A stretch of 64,000 bases of DNA from Leucobacter chromiireducens (GTDB lineage: Bacteria; Actinomycetota; Actinomycetes; Actinomycetales; Microbacteriaceae): NCBI RefSeq assembly GCF_003917135.1, contig NZ_RPDI01000001.1, positions 124,001 to 188,000 of the forward strand, read 5' to 3'. The position numbers and the translations under genes were made by a program. Positions 42,693 through 51,804 of this stretch are shown here, one piece after another. How positions within the stretch are numbered: the first letter of the stretch is position 1; each line of letters starts with the position of its first letter. Below the pieces are notes generated by a model. That model did not search any database. It was not told where the DNA came from and saw only the letters and a list, made by a program, of their open reading frames with translations.

Positions 42693-42715
42693 CCCCCGGT
42701 TTCCCCGGGGGTTTT
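42693..42715 (+). terminator. Terminator after tRNA-Met
   Basis: A stem CCCCCGG with CCGGGGG, loop TTTCC, then TTTTGTTGT. This is an intrinsic terminator. Confidence 0.88.
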
Positions 42716-42902
42716 GTTGTTTCATCTGGCGCGGGCGCGAACTGGGTGCGAGCGAGGCTCCCCTGCGCGCAGAACGTGGCTCTGCCCCGGTGCGTGTGTC
42801 CCAACTGAGTAGTGGAATCGTCGCGCGTAGACTTGAAGTGGCAGAGCAGGTACGTCCTGCGGCCGAATCCACGGGGCTCGGGGGGATCCGGACCTGGAGG
42901 TC

Positions 42903-45464
42903 GTGTTGCGCAAGGTGTCCTATCAACCGCGCCCGCACATGGTGCAATTGCTGCGTCGCTATTTGCACGCCGGTTACGATGTTGAACTGTTGTCGCCGCG
43001 CGGCAACGGGGGCACTCGGTTTCTCCGAGAGCTCCACACCGAAGTGAGAGAGTCCGGGCAAGCGTCGCTGCTCCTGCCCGATGTCGGAGACGAACGACCG
43101 CTGCCGAGCGCGCTGCTCGCTGCGCTCGTTGAACAAGGGCGGGCGATCCCGGCGTCCGGAGTGTCCGGGCCGATCGAGCTCGCCGCGCACATGGACCGTG
43201 CGTTCGGCGGACGCCTGCTGACCCTCGTGGTTGACGGCCCGCAGGCGCTCCCCCCGCTGCTCCAGGCGGCGATTACGCACTACCGCGTTTCGGCACCGCT
43301 GCAAATCGTGATGCTGACGAGCAGTGAGACCATGATGCTCGAGCGTTCGCCGCGCGCGGCGAGCGTGCAACTGCCGCTCCTCTCGCTTGAGGAGATCGGA
43401 GCGGTGCTGCACGGAGTAAACGGATCGCCACTCGACGCAACTACGCTCAGCCGCGTATACGCGAAGTCCGGTGGTCTCGTGAAGCTTGCGATCGCGATCA
43501 CGGAGATCGCGACCATCGAGGGCGCGATGAAACTCGTGGACGGCGAGTGGTCCGCGGTGCGCGAGCTCTGGAGCCCGCGGCTTGCCCCCATGGTGCGCGG
43601 TTATGCGCCGCGCACCGACGTCGCCGATGCGGAGGCTCTTGAAACGCTCGCGCTCGCAGGACTCGTCGCAGCGACCGAAGCCGTTGACCTCGTAGGTGAG
43701 CCGGCGCTCGAACGGCTCGAGGAGGACGGCCTGATTGCGGCTGAGCCCTCCGGCACGAATCACTGGGTGACCGTGACGCCACCGATCCTGGGGGAGATGC
43801 TGCGCCATCGGAAGCGGCCGATTCGGCAAACGCGCATCGGCTCACAGATCGAGGAGGTGACCTCTCGACCGCTCGAAAGCGCTGAGACACCGCAGCGCGA
43901 AATTCGCCTCGGCCGCGTCGGACCACTGCTGCTGCGCCGCGTCGCCGAGCACCGGGCCGCCGTGCTGCGAACACACACCATCGAGTGGGAGGAGACGCAC
44001 GACGCCGAGACCGGGTTGCAGCTGGTCGAAGTGCTCGTGGACCAGGGGGAGGAGCCGGGCCGAATCCTCACGCTGATCGAGTCGGTTGCCGCGCTTGCGG
44101 CGACTCCCGAGCAGCGCGCGTGGCTACGCGTCTGGGAAGCGCGCATGTACGCCTACGGACGCAGAGACCTCGCGCGTGGTCTCGCCGTGCTCGCGGACCA
44201 CACAGACACCGGTGCCTACGCAGGTATTCTGGTTGCCGCGCGGGTGCGCATGTGTGTCGAACTCGACGCGATCCCGGTCGATGTCGAGGAACAGCTCCTT
44301 GGCTTCGGGGACGCGCCGCTTGCTGTGCAGATCGAAGTGCAGCGGTCGCTCGCCTGCGTGCACTTAGCGCGCGGCAAGCTGGCGCAGGCGGAGCGTGCCC
44401 TGGCTGCCTTGTCTGGTCGGAGTTCTGAACAGGCCTCGGCGCCCGTTGGGCTCCTCGAAGCACTCACCGCGCTTTTGCGTGGGAAGCACGAGCGTGCCAT
44501 GCGGATCGCGCTCGCTGGTTTCGAGCATGCCAAGGACGATCTCGATGCGCGAAGCATGCTCTCATATCTGTCTGTCCTCAGCATGCAGATCGTGATCCGC
44601 GGGCAGAGCGTGAGCGTTGCGCGTTTGAACGAGGTGGTGACCGTACTCGGCGAGCCGCCCCTGTTCCCGCAGCTTGGGTATTTGCGGGCTCGGGTGCTCG
44701 GAGTAATGAGCGTCAATGGGAGCGTGGACGAGGTGCGTGCGCTCGTCGCCGACCTGAAGGAGACGCACTTGAGTGGGACCGGCGCCGTGGGGGTGTCACT
44801 GGCGTGGGCAGACGCGAAACTCGCCGCGGTGGCCGGCGAACCGGGTCGCGCCGCTCGGACGAGCTGGGAGGACGCCGTAGACATGTACCGTCGCGGAGGG
44901 TATCTCGCCGCGGTGCAGAGCGCGCTTCTCTCGCTGACCTATCGTTACGACGAGCCGCGCGCGATCTTGGTGGAGCGATGGTGTGAGGGCATGGGGAGCC
45001 CGCTCTTCGACGCGCAGCTGACGTATCTGCGCGCCCGTGCTCGTGGCGACGTTCTGGGAGTGCTCGCCGTGCTCCCGGCGCTCAAGTCGACCGGGCAAAC
45101 CGGGTTTGTGATGCAGGCGTACCGGGAGCTCACGCAGTCGCCCGATGTCCAGGGAGACTCGCGCTTGGCTGCGCGCGTCGCGCAGGAGCGCGACGTCTTC
45201 AGCGCGTCGCTCGAGAACGGTGGCCTTGACCTCCTGCAAGTGGTGGTCGCTGAAGCGAAGCTCACCCCGCGCGAGGAAGAGGTCGCGCGGCTGATTGCCG
45301 GTGGGATGACGAATCGGCAGATCCAGGAAGAACTGGTGCTGAGCATCCGGACGGTGGAGAACCATGTGCACCGGTTGATGCGGAAGCTGCGTGCGTCGAC
45401 GCGACAGGAGGTGGTGGAAGCGGTGCACAGCTGGGCGACGCACGAGGGGGATGAGTTGCGCTAG
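42903..45464 (+). CDS. Large LuxR-type regulator (LAL-like) with degraded P-loop
   Basis: An 853-aa regulator with the layout of MalT/LAL proteins: an N-terminal ATPase-like domain, a long helical middle (about 300-780) like TPR-type repeats, and a LuxR HTH at the end (LTPREEEVARLIAGGMTNRQ, then LSIRTVENHVHRLMRKL). The P-loop position reads SPRGNGGTR (31-39), with glycine where the essential lysine should be, and the Walker B position reads VVDG (109-112). ATP hydrolysis is therefore doubtful. GGAGG precedes the GTG at 42903. Its targets may include the surface protein downstream. Confidence 0.85.
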   Translation: MLRKVSYQPRPHMVQLLRRYLHAGYDVELLSPRGNGGTRFLRELHTEVRESGQASLLLPDVGDERPLPSALLAALVEQGRAIPASGVSGPIELAAHMDRAFGGRLLTLVVDGPQALPPLLQAAITHYRVSAPLQIVMLTSSETMMLERSPRAASVQLPLLSLEEIGAVLHGVNGSPLDATTLSRVYAKSGGLVKLAIAITEIATIEGAMKLVDGEWSAVRELWSPRLAPMVRGYAPRTDVADAEALETLALAGLVAATEAVDLVGEPALERLEEDGLIAAEPSGTNHWVTVTPPILGEMLRHRKRPIRQTRIGSQIEEVTSRPLESAETPQREIRLGRVGPLLLRRVAEHRAAVLRTHTIEWEETHDAETGLQLVEVLVDQGEEPGRILTLIESVAALAATPEQRAWLRVWEARMYAYGRRDLARGLAVLADHTDTGAYAGILVAARVRMCVELDAIPVDVEEQLLGFGDAPLAVQIEVQRSLACVHLARGKLAQAERALAALSGRSSEQASAPVGLLEALTALLRGKHERAMRIALAGFEHAKDDLDARSMLSYLSVLSMQIVIRGQSVSVARLNEVVTVLGEPPLFPQLGYLRARVLGVMSVNGSVDEVRALVADLKETHLSGTGAVGVSLAWADAKLAAVAGEPGRAARTSWEDAVDMYRRGGYLAAVQSALLSLTYRYDEPRAILVERWCEGMGSPLFDAQLTYLRARARGDVLGVLAVLPALKSTGQTGFVMQAYRELTQSPDVQGDSRLAARVAQERDVFSASLENGGLDLLQVVVAEAKLTPREEEVARLIAGGMTNRQIQEELVLSIRTVENHVHRLMRKLRASTRQEVVEAVHSWATHEGDELR

Positions 45465-45992
45465 GGTGGGCGGGTCCACCAGGGTCCTTGGCGGCTCGTG
45501 CAGCACTCACCACACTCGCCGGCGCACTCCACTCGGCAAAAACCGCTACTCAGGCCCCGAAAATTGCGGTGTCGTCCACATACTGTTGTTCCTGAGAGGT
45601 AGACAACGCACAACACAGAACCGGCTCCCGGGTCTCGTGCGGAAAAGGGAGGGGCAAGGCCGCGGTCATGTCTCTGTGTGCTTCTCAAAGCTGGTGGATT
45701 CTTCGCAACGACGGAGTTGATGAAGCTAGCGCATCGCTGTGGTCGACCGATACCCCCATCCCCCATCCCCTCGGTCGGCCACAGCGGCGTCATTCCTCCC
45801 GTCCTGCGTGGCGCGCCGCAAGCGGGTTGACACTCGCACCAATTCAGCGTTAGCTTCCCAGTGCAAGGCCTGACATCGAAGCCGCGCCGTGATCCCCAAG
45901 TTTCCCCCGGCGCGTTCTGCATAATCCTCGGTGCCAGGCTGGGTCTCCTCGGGTTCCGTCGCGAAACCGGGAGGCCCCGCACGCCCAAAATC
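45465..45992. other. Gene-poor stretch of about 530 bp
   Basis: No frame here has convincing codon structure or family similarity. Composition is more AT-rich and uneven than in neighbouring coding DNA. A short G-rich hairpin (GGTGG...CCACC, about 45469-45484) just after the LuxR stop is a weak terminator candidate. The rest may be regulatory DNA or a decayed gene. Confidence 0.5.
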
Positions 45993-46313
45993 TCAGGCCG
46001 CCGTGCGTGGCGGGCACTCGGCCCGAAGCTCCCGGAGCTCGCGCTCGAAGTGTGCGCAGAGCGCGGTCGCCTCAAGGGCTGAACTCGCGACGAAGCGCAT
46101 CATGTCCTGCACCTCGGCAATCGCGCTGCACGCGGCGCAGGCCGCTCCGCTCACGCCGCAACGGCCCCGGTCCTCGACGGTGCGGCAGCGGTCGCGGTAC
46201 GCCGAGATCAGGAGATCCGCGGTGTGCTGCAGCAACGCCCTGGTGCGCGACGCCGAGTCCTCGTCAACCACGCACCCTCCCACCACGGTCAGCTGTTCAT
46301 CACTGGGTTCCAC
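45993..46313 (-). CDS. Small hypothetical protein
   Basis: A 106-aa frame on the minus strand, with start GTG at 46313. The product is helical and charged, with no membrane segment or signal peptide. It has five cysteines, four in the middle (RCRTVEDRGRCGVSGAACAA) and one nearer the end (ALCAHFERELRELRAEC adds a last pair region). I recognise no family. The sequence looks protein-like, but no ribosome site is clear and it may not be a gene. It lies divergent from the surface protein. Confidence 0.4.
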   Translation of the reverse strand: MEPSDEQLTVVGGCVVDEDSASRTRALLQHTADLLISAYRDRCRTVEDRGRCGVSGAACAACSAIAEVQDMMRFVASSALEATALCAHFERELRELRAECPPRTAA

Positions 46314-46398
46314 ACAGTTAAGTTCGAGCGCCGTGCTCTGTCAAGGGTGATCGGAGAAAACACTTGACGGGCACATATGGGACAGGCGAGAGTTGGCT

Positions 46399-49179
46399 AT
46401 GAATGCACAATTATCGCCCGCTCCTGCGGGGCGGTATCGGCGCGAGACGGGGTCTCGGGCCAGTGTCAACGGGGGGTCCGTGACACGGAATGGGGTGGCG
46501 ATGGCGCACGCGACATGGAGATCAGGGCTCGCCGGGGGGATTGGCGCGATCGTCGTGGCCGGTTCGTTCGTCGTCGCACCAGCGGCGCTCGCCGCAGATG
46601 CGACGGTCCACTCAGCGCTCGAACTGCAGACCGTCGTCGAGGCGCTCGGCGCTGGGCCGTCGACGGTCACCCTTGCGCCCGACTTCGCCCCGGTGGCGAC
46701 CACGCTCACCGCGGCAATTCCCGCCAACGTGCAGCTGACTCTCACGGGTGCAGGGACGACGGTCACGATGGCCGACGGTGCTACCGGGCGGCATTTCAAC
46801 CTCACCGGCGCGAGCGGCACCACCGTGACGGTGGATGGCCTGACCTTCCAGGGCCCGAACGAGGCCGAACCTGCGGGCGATCCTGGCGGCGTGCGCGGTG
46901 GCGGGCTCGGCATCTCGAACGTCGGCGAGGTGCGCGTCACGAACACGACATTCGCCGGGGTCGATGGGTCGAACGCACTCGCGCTCGGCGGGGTGGGCGA
47001 GCTCACCGTCGAGACCAGCAGCTTCCTCGGCAACCGTGCCGGATCGGGTGCCGCGATCGGAATGCCGGGCGGCGTGGTCGCCACGATCACGTCGTCCACG
47101 TTCCACAAGAACTGGGGCACCGCCTCGGGGTACGCGGGGGGTGCGCTTCGCCTGACAGGGAAGACCCAGCTCACCGTCGACCGATCGGTGTTCTCGGAGA
47201 ACCTGTCGACCACACGAGGCGGTGCGATCGCATTCCACCAGATGGACGGTACGTTGACCATTCGCGACAGCGTATTCGAGGGGAACCGCGTCCCCATCGC
47301 CGCAAACAACAACACACTGAACGACGGCGGCGCCATTGCGGTGAACGAGCGACCCATTACGGGTGCACAGACCGGGCAGACACTCATCTCTGGCAGTACT
47401 TTCACGAACAACATAGCCGGGGACGAGGGTGGTGCGCTGCTCCTGCAATCCGGCAACGGGTCTGCGGCTCGCGTGGAGAACAGCACCTTCTTTGGAAACC
47501 GGGCGCAGGGGCTCCAAACCAACTTCGACGACACGAGTGGCGGCGGCGCGATCGAGGCATTCGGCACTCCGGTGACGCTCCTCCACAACACCTTCGTGAA
47601 CAACTACGCCGAGAAGGGCAATACGTTCGGGTTTCAGCGTGGCGGGGCGGTCTCGGCGACGGGTGACACTGCATACTTGCCGACGCAGCCGCTCACGTTG
47701 GCGAATAACCTGTTCGTTGGGAACGACACCCTCGACTCGAGCGGAAACTCAGCCTCGAGTAGTGCGTACCGGCAAGTGTCGGCGCGAGCCGGCATCGAAG
47801 CTCCGGCCGGCACGGAGGGGCCGGGGCCCGAGGAGGACGCACAGCTCGGGCTGCCCGTGCTCACGCAGGAGGACCGCGAACTCGACTTCCCAGACCGGGC
47901 GCAGAACCCTGCGGACGACGGCGACGACCGACTCGCGGTTGACGCCGTTGGCGCCACGAACATCGGGGTCGACAATGGTACCGCGATCGACCTCAGCGTG
48001 ATCAACCGCGAGGCGATCCTCGGCACGGACACGCCGGCTCTCGCCGCGAACGGCAGCACCATCGTCGCCGGCGACCCGGCCGGCGGCTTCGCGCAGACGC
48101 CAGGCACCTTCCTCATCCGGCCGTCGGACGAGGGATACCTGATCGGGATCGCGGACAACGTCGGTGCGGCGGCTCCGGGGATCTCCGCAGATCAGCGTGG
48201 ATTCGCCGTCGACCAGGACGCGGGTGCGGTGCAGCAGGCATACGTGCGCTTCGATCCGAACGGCGGCGACTGGGCTGATGCGGCCGAGGCGGCGTTCGAT
48301 CCGGCGGAGTGGCAGCAGCGCATCGTGCAGCGCGATGACGTGACGAGGATCTGGCAGCTCGGCCCGGTGGGGACGGAGGTCGCCCTCGAGGGCGCGCCGA
48401 GCACCGCGCCGGCCGGGAAGGTGTTCGCCGGCTGGAACACGGAACCGGGCGGCAGCGGCGACGCGTACACCGACGGCGGGGTCACGATCCCCGCGGGCAG
48501 TCTCCGGCTCTTCGCGCAGTGGGAGGACGCGCCGGCCACGCAGGGCACGGTGACCGTGCGCTACGTCGACGAGAACGGCGACCCGCTCGAGCCCGACACG
48601 ACGCTCACGGGGACGCTGGGCAGCACCTACGAGACCGAGCAGAAGGCGTTCGAAGGCTACGACTTCGTGCGCGTCGATGGCGCAGCGAATGGCGAGTACG
48701 GGCCGGACGCCCAGACGGTCACCTACCACTACCGCGCGAAGGAGCTGCCGCCGGTCGAGACGGGCACCGTCGTGGCGAAGTACGTCACCGAGGCCGGAGC
48801 CGAGCTCCGCAGCCCGATCGTGCAGTCGGGTCCCGTGGGGAGCGCGTATGCCACGAAGCAGCTCCCCTTCGACGGCTACGAGTTCGTCCGCGTCGACGGG
48901 GCACCCACCGGCACGGTCGCGAAGGATCCAACCGTGATCACGTATACCTACCGTGCGCTGGGCGGCGGGGATCCGAAGCCGCCGGTCGATCCGAAGGATC
49001 CGCAGCCTCCGGTGGCGCCGAAGCCGAGCGACCCGCTTGCCGAGACCGGCTTCGGGCTCGGCTGGCCGATGATCGGGGCCGCGGGGGCCGCGCTCATCAT
49101 CGCGGGCGGAGTGCTCCTGTACGGGCGGCGCCGGGCGACCGACGGCGGCGACGTTGGCGGCTGGCTGGACGACGAGTGA
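46399..49179 (+). CDS. Cell-wall-anchored surface protein with MucBP-type repeats
   Basis: A 926-aa secreted protein. The signal peptide core GGIGAIVVAGSFVVAPAALA follows about 45 residues if ATG 46399 is used; ATG 46501 would give a standard length signal. Residues about 80-480 are Gly/Asn/Thr-rich, with right-handed beta-helix-like NSTFFGN patterns. An InlB/Listeria-Bacteroides-like repeat follows (FDPNGG...GWNTEPGG). Two MucBP-like repeats follow (VTVRYVDENGDPLEPDTTL and VVAKYVTEAGAEL). The end is a Pro-rich linker, LAETG at 880-884, a membrane helix, RRR and an unusually long 14-residue acidic tail. LAETG suits a class E sortase. Confidence 0.85.
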   Translation: MNAQLSPAPAGRYRRETGSRASVNGGSVTRNGVAMAHATWRSGLAGGIGAIVVAGSFVVAPAALAADATVHSALELQTVVEALGAGPSTVTLAPDFAPVATTLTAAIPANVQLTLTGAGTTVTMADGATGRHFNLTGASGTTVTVDGLTFQGPNEAEPAGDPGGVRGGGLGISNVGEVRVTNTTFAGVDGSNALALGGVGELTVETSSFLGNRAGSGAAIGMPGGVVATITSSTFHKNWGTASGYAGGALRLTGKTQLTVDRSVFSENLSTTRGGAIAFHQMDGTLTIRDSVFEGNRVPIAANNNTLNDGGAIAVNERPITGAQTGQTLISGSTFTNNIAGDEGGALLLQSGNGSAARVENSTFFGNRAQGLQTNFDDTSGGGAIEAFGTPVTLLHNTFVNNYAEKGNTFGFQRGGAVSATGDTAYLPTQPLTLANNLFVGNDTLDSSGNSASSSAYRQVSARAGIEAPAGTEGPGPEEDAQLGLPVLTQEDRELDFPDRAQNPADDGDDRLAVDAVGATNIGVDNGTAIDLSVINREAILGTDTPALAANGSTIVAGDPAGGFAQTPGTFLIRPSDEGYLIGIADNVGAAAPGISADQRGFAVDQDAGAVQQAYVRFDPNGGDWADAAEAAFDPAEWQQRIVQRDDVTRIWQLGPVGTEVALEGAPSTAPAGKVFAGWNTEPGGSGDAYTDGGVTIPAGSLRLFAQWEDAPATQGTVTVRYVDENGDPLEPDTTLTGTLGSTYETEQKAFEGYDFVRVDGAANGEYGPDAQTVTYHYRAKELPPVETGTVVAKYVTEAGAELRSPIVQSGPVGSAYATKQLPFDGYEFVRVDGAPTGTVAKDPTVITYTYRALGGGDPKPPVDPKDPQPPVAPKPSDPLAETGFGLGWPMIGAAGAALIIAGGVLLYGRRRATDGGDVGGWLDDE

Positions 49180-49197
49180 GCGCCCCGGCCGCGAGCC

Positions 49198-50196
49198 TCA
49201 GTGGGAGCTGGGGATCTCGGCCGCGGCGATCCGCACCGACGCGAGCTGCTCGGCCCGTGTCGGTGCCGCGTGCACCGTGACGAGCTCGTCGACGTCCGCG
49301 AACTTCGCGAACTGTGCGAGCTCCTCGCGCACGCGCGCTGGTCCGCCCACCGCGGTGTACTGCAGCATGCCGCGGATCTCGCGCCCAGCGGGGGAGTCGA
49401 AGAGCTGGCCAGCCTCCTCCGTGGTGAGGAGCTGGTCCCTGCCCCGGGACAGGAACGTGCGCACACGGTGCAGCTCGGTGCGCGCGAAGAGAGCGTCGGC
49501 CTCGGCGTCGGTCTCCGCAGCCACCACGTTGATGCCGGCGCTCACGTAGGGTTCGGGGTGCGCCGCGCTCGGCGTGTAGTTCGCCCGATAGTGCTGCACC
49601 GCGGTGGTGAGCAGCTGCGGGGCGAAATGCGAGGCGAACGAGTACGGGAGCCCCAGCTGTGCGGCGAGCTGCGCGCCGAAGAGTGAGGAGCCCAGGATTG
49701 TGAGCGGCACGTTCGTGCCGCGGCCGGGGTAGGCGTTGACGGCCGTGCGCGGGAGCTCCGCCGAGAGGTAGCGCTGCAGCTCGATCACGTCGGCGGGGAA
49801 GCTCTCCGCTGCGGCGTGCGTGCGCCGGAGCGCGCGGAACGTTGCGCCGTCGGTGCCGGGCGCGCGCCCGAGCCCCAGGTGAATACGGCCGGGGTGCAGT
49901 TCGGCGAGCGTGCCGAACTGCTCGGCGATCACGAGCGGCGAGTGGTTCGGCAGCATGACGCCGCCGGCGCCGAGCCCGATCGTGCGGGTGTTGGCCGCGA
50001 TGTGCGCGATGAGCACCGAGGTGGCGCTCGACGCAATCGAGGACATGTTGTGGTGCTCCGCGTACCAGATCCGCGTGTACCCCTGCGCCTCCGCGAGCTG
50101 CGCGAGCTCGACCGAGTGCGCCAGTGCGTCAGCGATGCTCCCGTCGGCTTCCACTGTTGCGAGATCGAGGAGTGAGAGCGGAGGCAGCGTGGTCAT
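49198..50196 (-). CDS. LLM class flavin-dependent oxidoreductase
   Basis: A 332-aa luciferase-like monooxygenase-family protein of the MsnO8/YhbW-like group. The N-terminus [20 protein letters not shown] and [20 protein letters not shown] are typical, followed by [20 protein letters not shown] and [10 protein letters not shown]. These enzymes use reduced flavin. The substrate is not known. It is convergent with the surface protein gene, 18 nt apart. Confidence 0.9.
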   Translation of the reverse strand: MTTLPPLSLLDLATVEADGSIADALAHSVELAQLAEAQGYTRIWYAEHHNMSSIASSATSVLIAHIAANTRTIGLGAGGVMLPNHSPLVIAEQFGTLAELHPGRIHLGLGRAPGTDGATFRALRRTHAAAESFPADVIELQRYLSAELPRTAVNAYPGRGTNVPLTILGSSLFGAQLAAQLGLPYSFASHFAPQLLTTAVQHYRANYTPSAAHPEPYVSAGINVVAAETDAEADALFARTELHRVRTFLSRGRDQLLTTEEAGQLFDSPAGREIRGMLQYTAVGGPARVREELAQFAKFADVDELVTVHAAPTRAEQLASVRIAAAEIPSSH

Positions 50197-50254
50197 GCTC
50201 GGTGTAACGCCCCGGACCGGTGCGGTATTCCGAGCGCCAGGCCGCTGAACGCGG

Positions 50255-50290
50255 GCGGCGGCCGACCCCGAACCCGGGATCGGCCGCCGC
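50255..50290 (-). terminator. Terminator of the MFS transporter gene
   Basis: A 15-bp stem with one mismatch (50255-50269 with 50276-50290) and a 6-nt loop, 17 nt beyond the stop of the leftward MFS gene. Confidence 0.65.
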
Positions 50291-50307
50291 GCGTCGCGAA
50301 GCTGGCG

Positions 50308-51675
50308 CTAGCGTGACGGTGGCGTCCAGGACTTCCACTGGCCGCTGCGCTCGAAGTCGACGCCGAGCGGGATGTTGCTGCGGTCGCGCAGCAGGATCGT
50401 TGCGAGCAGGCCGAACCCGGTCATGATCAGCAGGTACACGACGATCGCCCAGGTGGAGCCGAACGACTGCAGCAGGAGCTGCGCGATCGTTGGGGCGAAC
50501 GCGCCGCCGATGACGCCGCCGATCGCGTAGCTGATCGAGATCCCCGAGTAGCGGACGGAGGCGGGGAACGTCTCGGCGAACCACACCGCAGCCGGGCCGT
50601 AGGTGAGGCCGAGGCCGACCGCGAGGAGGCAGGTGCCGAGCAGCACGCCGCCGACGCCGCCGGTGAAGACGAACTGGAACAGCGGGATCACGCCGGCCGC
50701 CTGCACGAACCAGCCCACCATCATGACGGACTTCCGGCTGAACCGGTCGGAGAGCGGTCCCGAGAGGTACGTGAAGATGCCCCACACCACCGCTGCAGTC
50801 AGCACCGCGAGCTGCACCTGCACCGGGTTGTAGCCGAGGCCGCCCTCGGTCTCGGGGCGCGACGCGAGCCCCTGAACGTAGCCGCCCGTGAGCATGTAGC
50901 CGACGGCGTTGTTGCCAGCGAAGAGCAGCGCGCTCAGGATGACGAGCGGGAAGTGCAGCTTGAACACCTGGATGATCGGCGCGGACTCCTGCTTCTTGGC
51001 CTCGGCGATCTCGCTGAACACCGGCGACTCGTCGACGGTGCGACGGATGATGAAGCCGACGACGATGAGCACCACCGAGAACAGGAACGGCACGCGCCAG
51101 CCCCACACCTCGAATGCGTCACCGGGCGCGATCACGCGCATGAGCGCGAGCATCGCGGAGGCGAGCAGCATGCCGAACGGCACACCCAGCTGGGGGAAGA
51201 TGCCGAAGAGGCCGCGCTTGCCCGTCGGGGCGTGCTCCACGGACATGAGGACCGCGCCGCCCCACTCGCCGCCGGCGGAGAGGCCCTGCAGGATGCGGAG
51301 CAGGATGAGCAGGACGGGGGCAGCGATCCCGATCGACTGGTACGTGGGAAGCAGGCCGATCCCGACGGTCGCGATGCCCATCAGCATCAGCGTGATGACG
51401 AGCATCGGCTGGCGGCCGAGCTTGTCGCCGAAGTGCCCGGCGAGGAACGCCCCGAGCGGGCGGAACAGGAACGAGAGGCCGATCGTCACGAGCGAGAGGA
51501 TCTGCATCATCTCGGGGCCGGCCGGCTCGAAGAAGAGCTTCGCGAGGATCAGGTTCGCGGCGAACGCGTAGATGAAGAAGTCGTACCACTCGATGGTGGT
51601 ACCGATGATCGAGGCGGCGACGACTTTCCGTCGCTCCCTCGGAGTGCTCACGGGGGTTGCCGTGGTCTGTGCCAT
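50308..51675 (-). CDS. MFS transporter, metabolite:H+ symporter type
   Basis: A 455-aa transporter with 12 membrane segments, of the MHS group (ProP, KgtP, ShiA relatives). It begins with ASIIGTTIEWYDFFIYAFAA, a hallmark of the group. GHFGDKLGRQPML is the loop 2-3 motif and GLSAGGEWGGAVLM follows. It probably imports an organic acid, betaine or similar solute with protons. ATG 51675 has AAGGG upstream and TATAGT as a good -10 further up. Longer upstream frames are not coding. Confidence 0.92.
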   Translation of the reverse strand: MAQTTATPVSTPRERRKVVAASIIGTTIEWYDFFIYAFAANLILAKLFFEPAGPEMMQILSLVTIGLSFLFRPLGAFLAGHFGDKLGRQPMLVITLMLMGIATVGIGLLPTYQSIGIAAPVLLILLRILQGLSAGGEWGGAVLMSVEHAPTGKRGLFGIFPQLGVPFGMLLASAMLALMRVIAPGDAFEVWGWRVPFLFSVVLIVVGFIIRRTVDESPVFSEIAEAKKQESAPIIQVFKLHFPLVILSALLFAGNNAVGYMLTGGYVQGLASRPETEGGLGYNPVQVQLAVLTAAVVWGIFTYLSGPLSDRFSRKSVMMVGWFVQAAGVIPLFQFVFTGGVGGVLLGTCLLAVGLGLTYGPAAVWFAETFPASVRYSGISISYAIGGVIGGAFAPTIAQLLLQSFGSTWAIVVYLLIMTGFGLLATILLRDRSNIPLGVDFERSGQWKSWTPPSR

Positions 51676-51804
51676 TATTTGACGCCCTTGTCCAACTATA
51701 GAAACTACGATGGTGTTCACGAGTGTACGGCACCCCGGGAGTGTTTTCGAACCGCACGAGCTCAGGCGGCTCACACACGAGCAATTTCGGCAATACTGAG
51801 GGGC

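Noticed and set aside
45461-46075. A 204-codon minus-strand frame in the gene-poor stretch
   Set aside because: It overlaps the better 106-codon frame, has an Arg/Pro-rich shadow composition, and no start signal or motif.
42602-46398. A genomic island inserted at tRNA-Met
   Set aside because: I see no integrase and no second copy of the tRNA 3' end downstream, and the tRNA is followed by its own terminator. The gap and odd regulator alone are not enough.
50953-51804. Long N-terminal extension of the Eis-like gene
   Set aside because: The open frame upstream is antisense to the MFS gene and crosses its promoter. The ATG at 51805 gives the normal Eis N-terminus.
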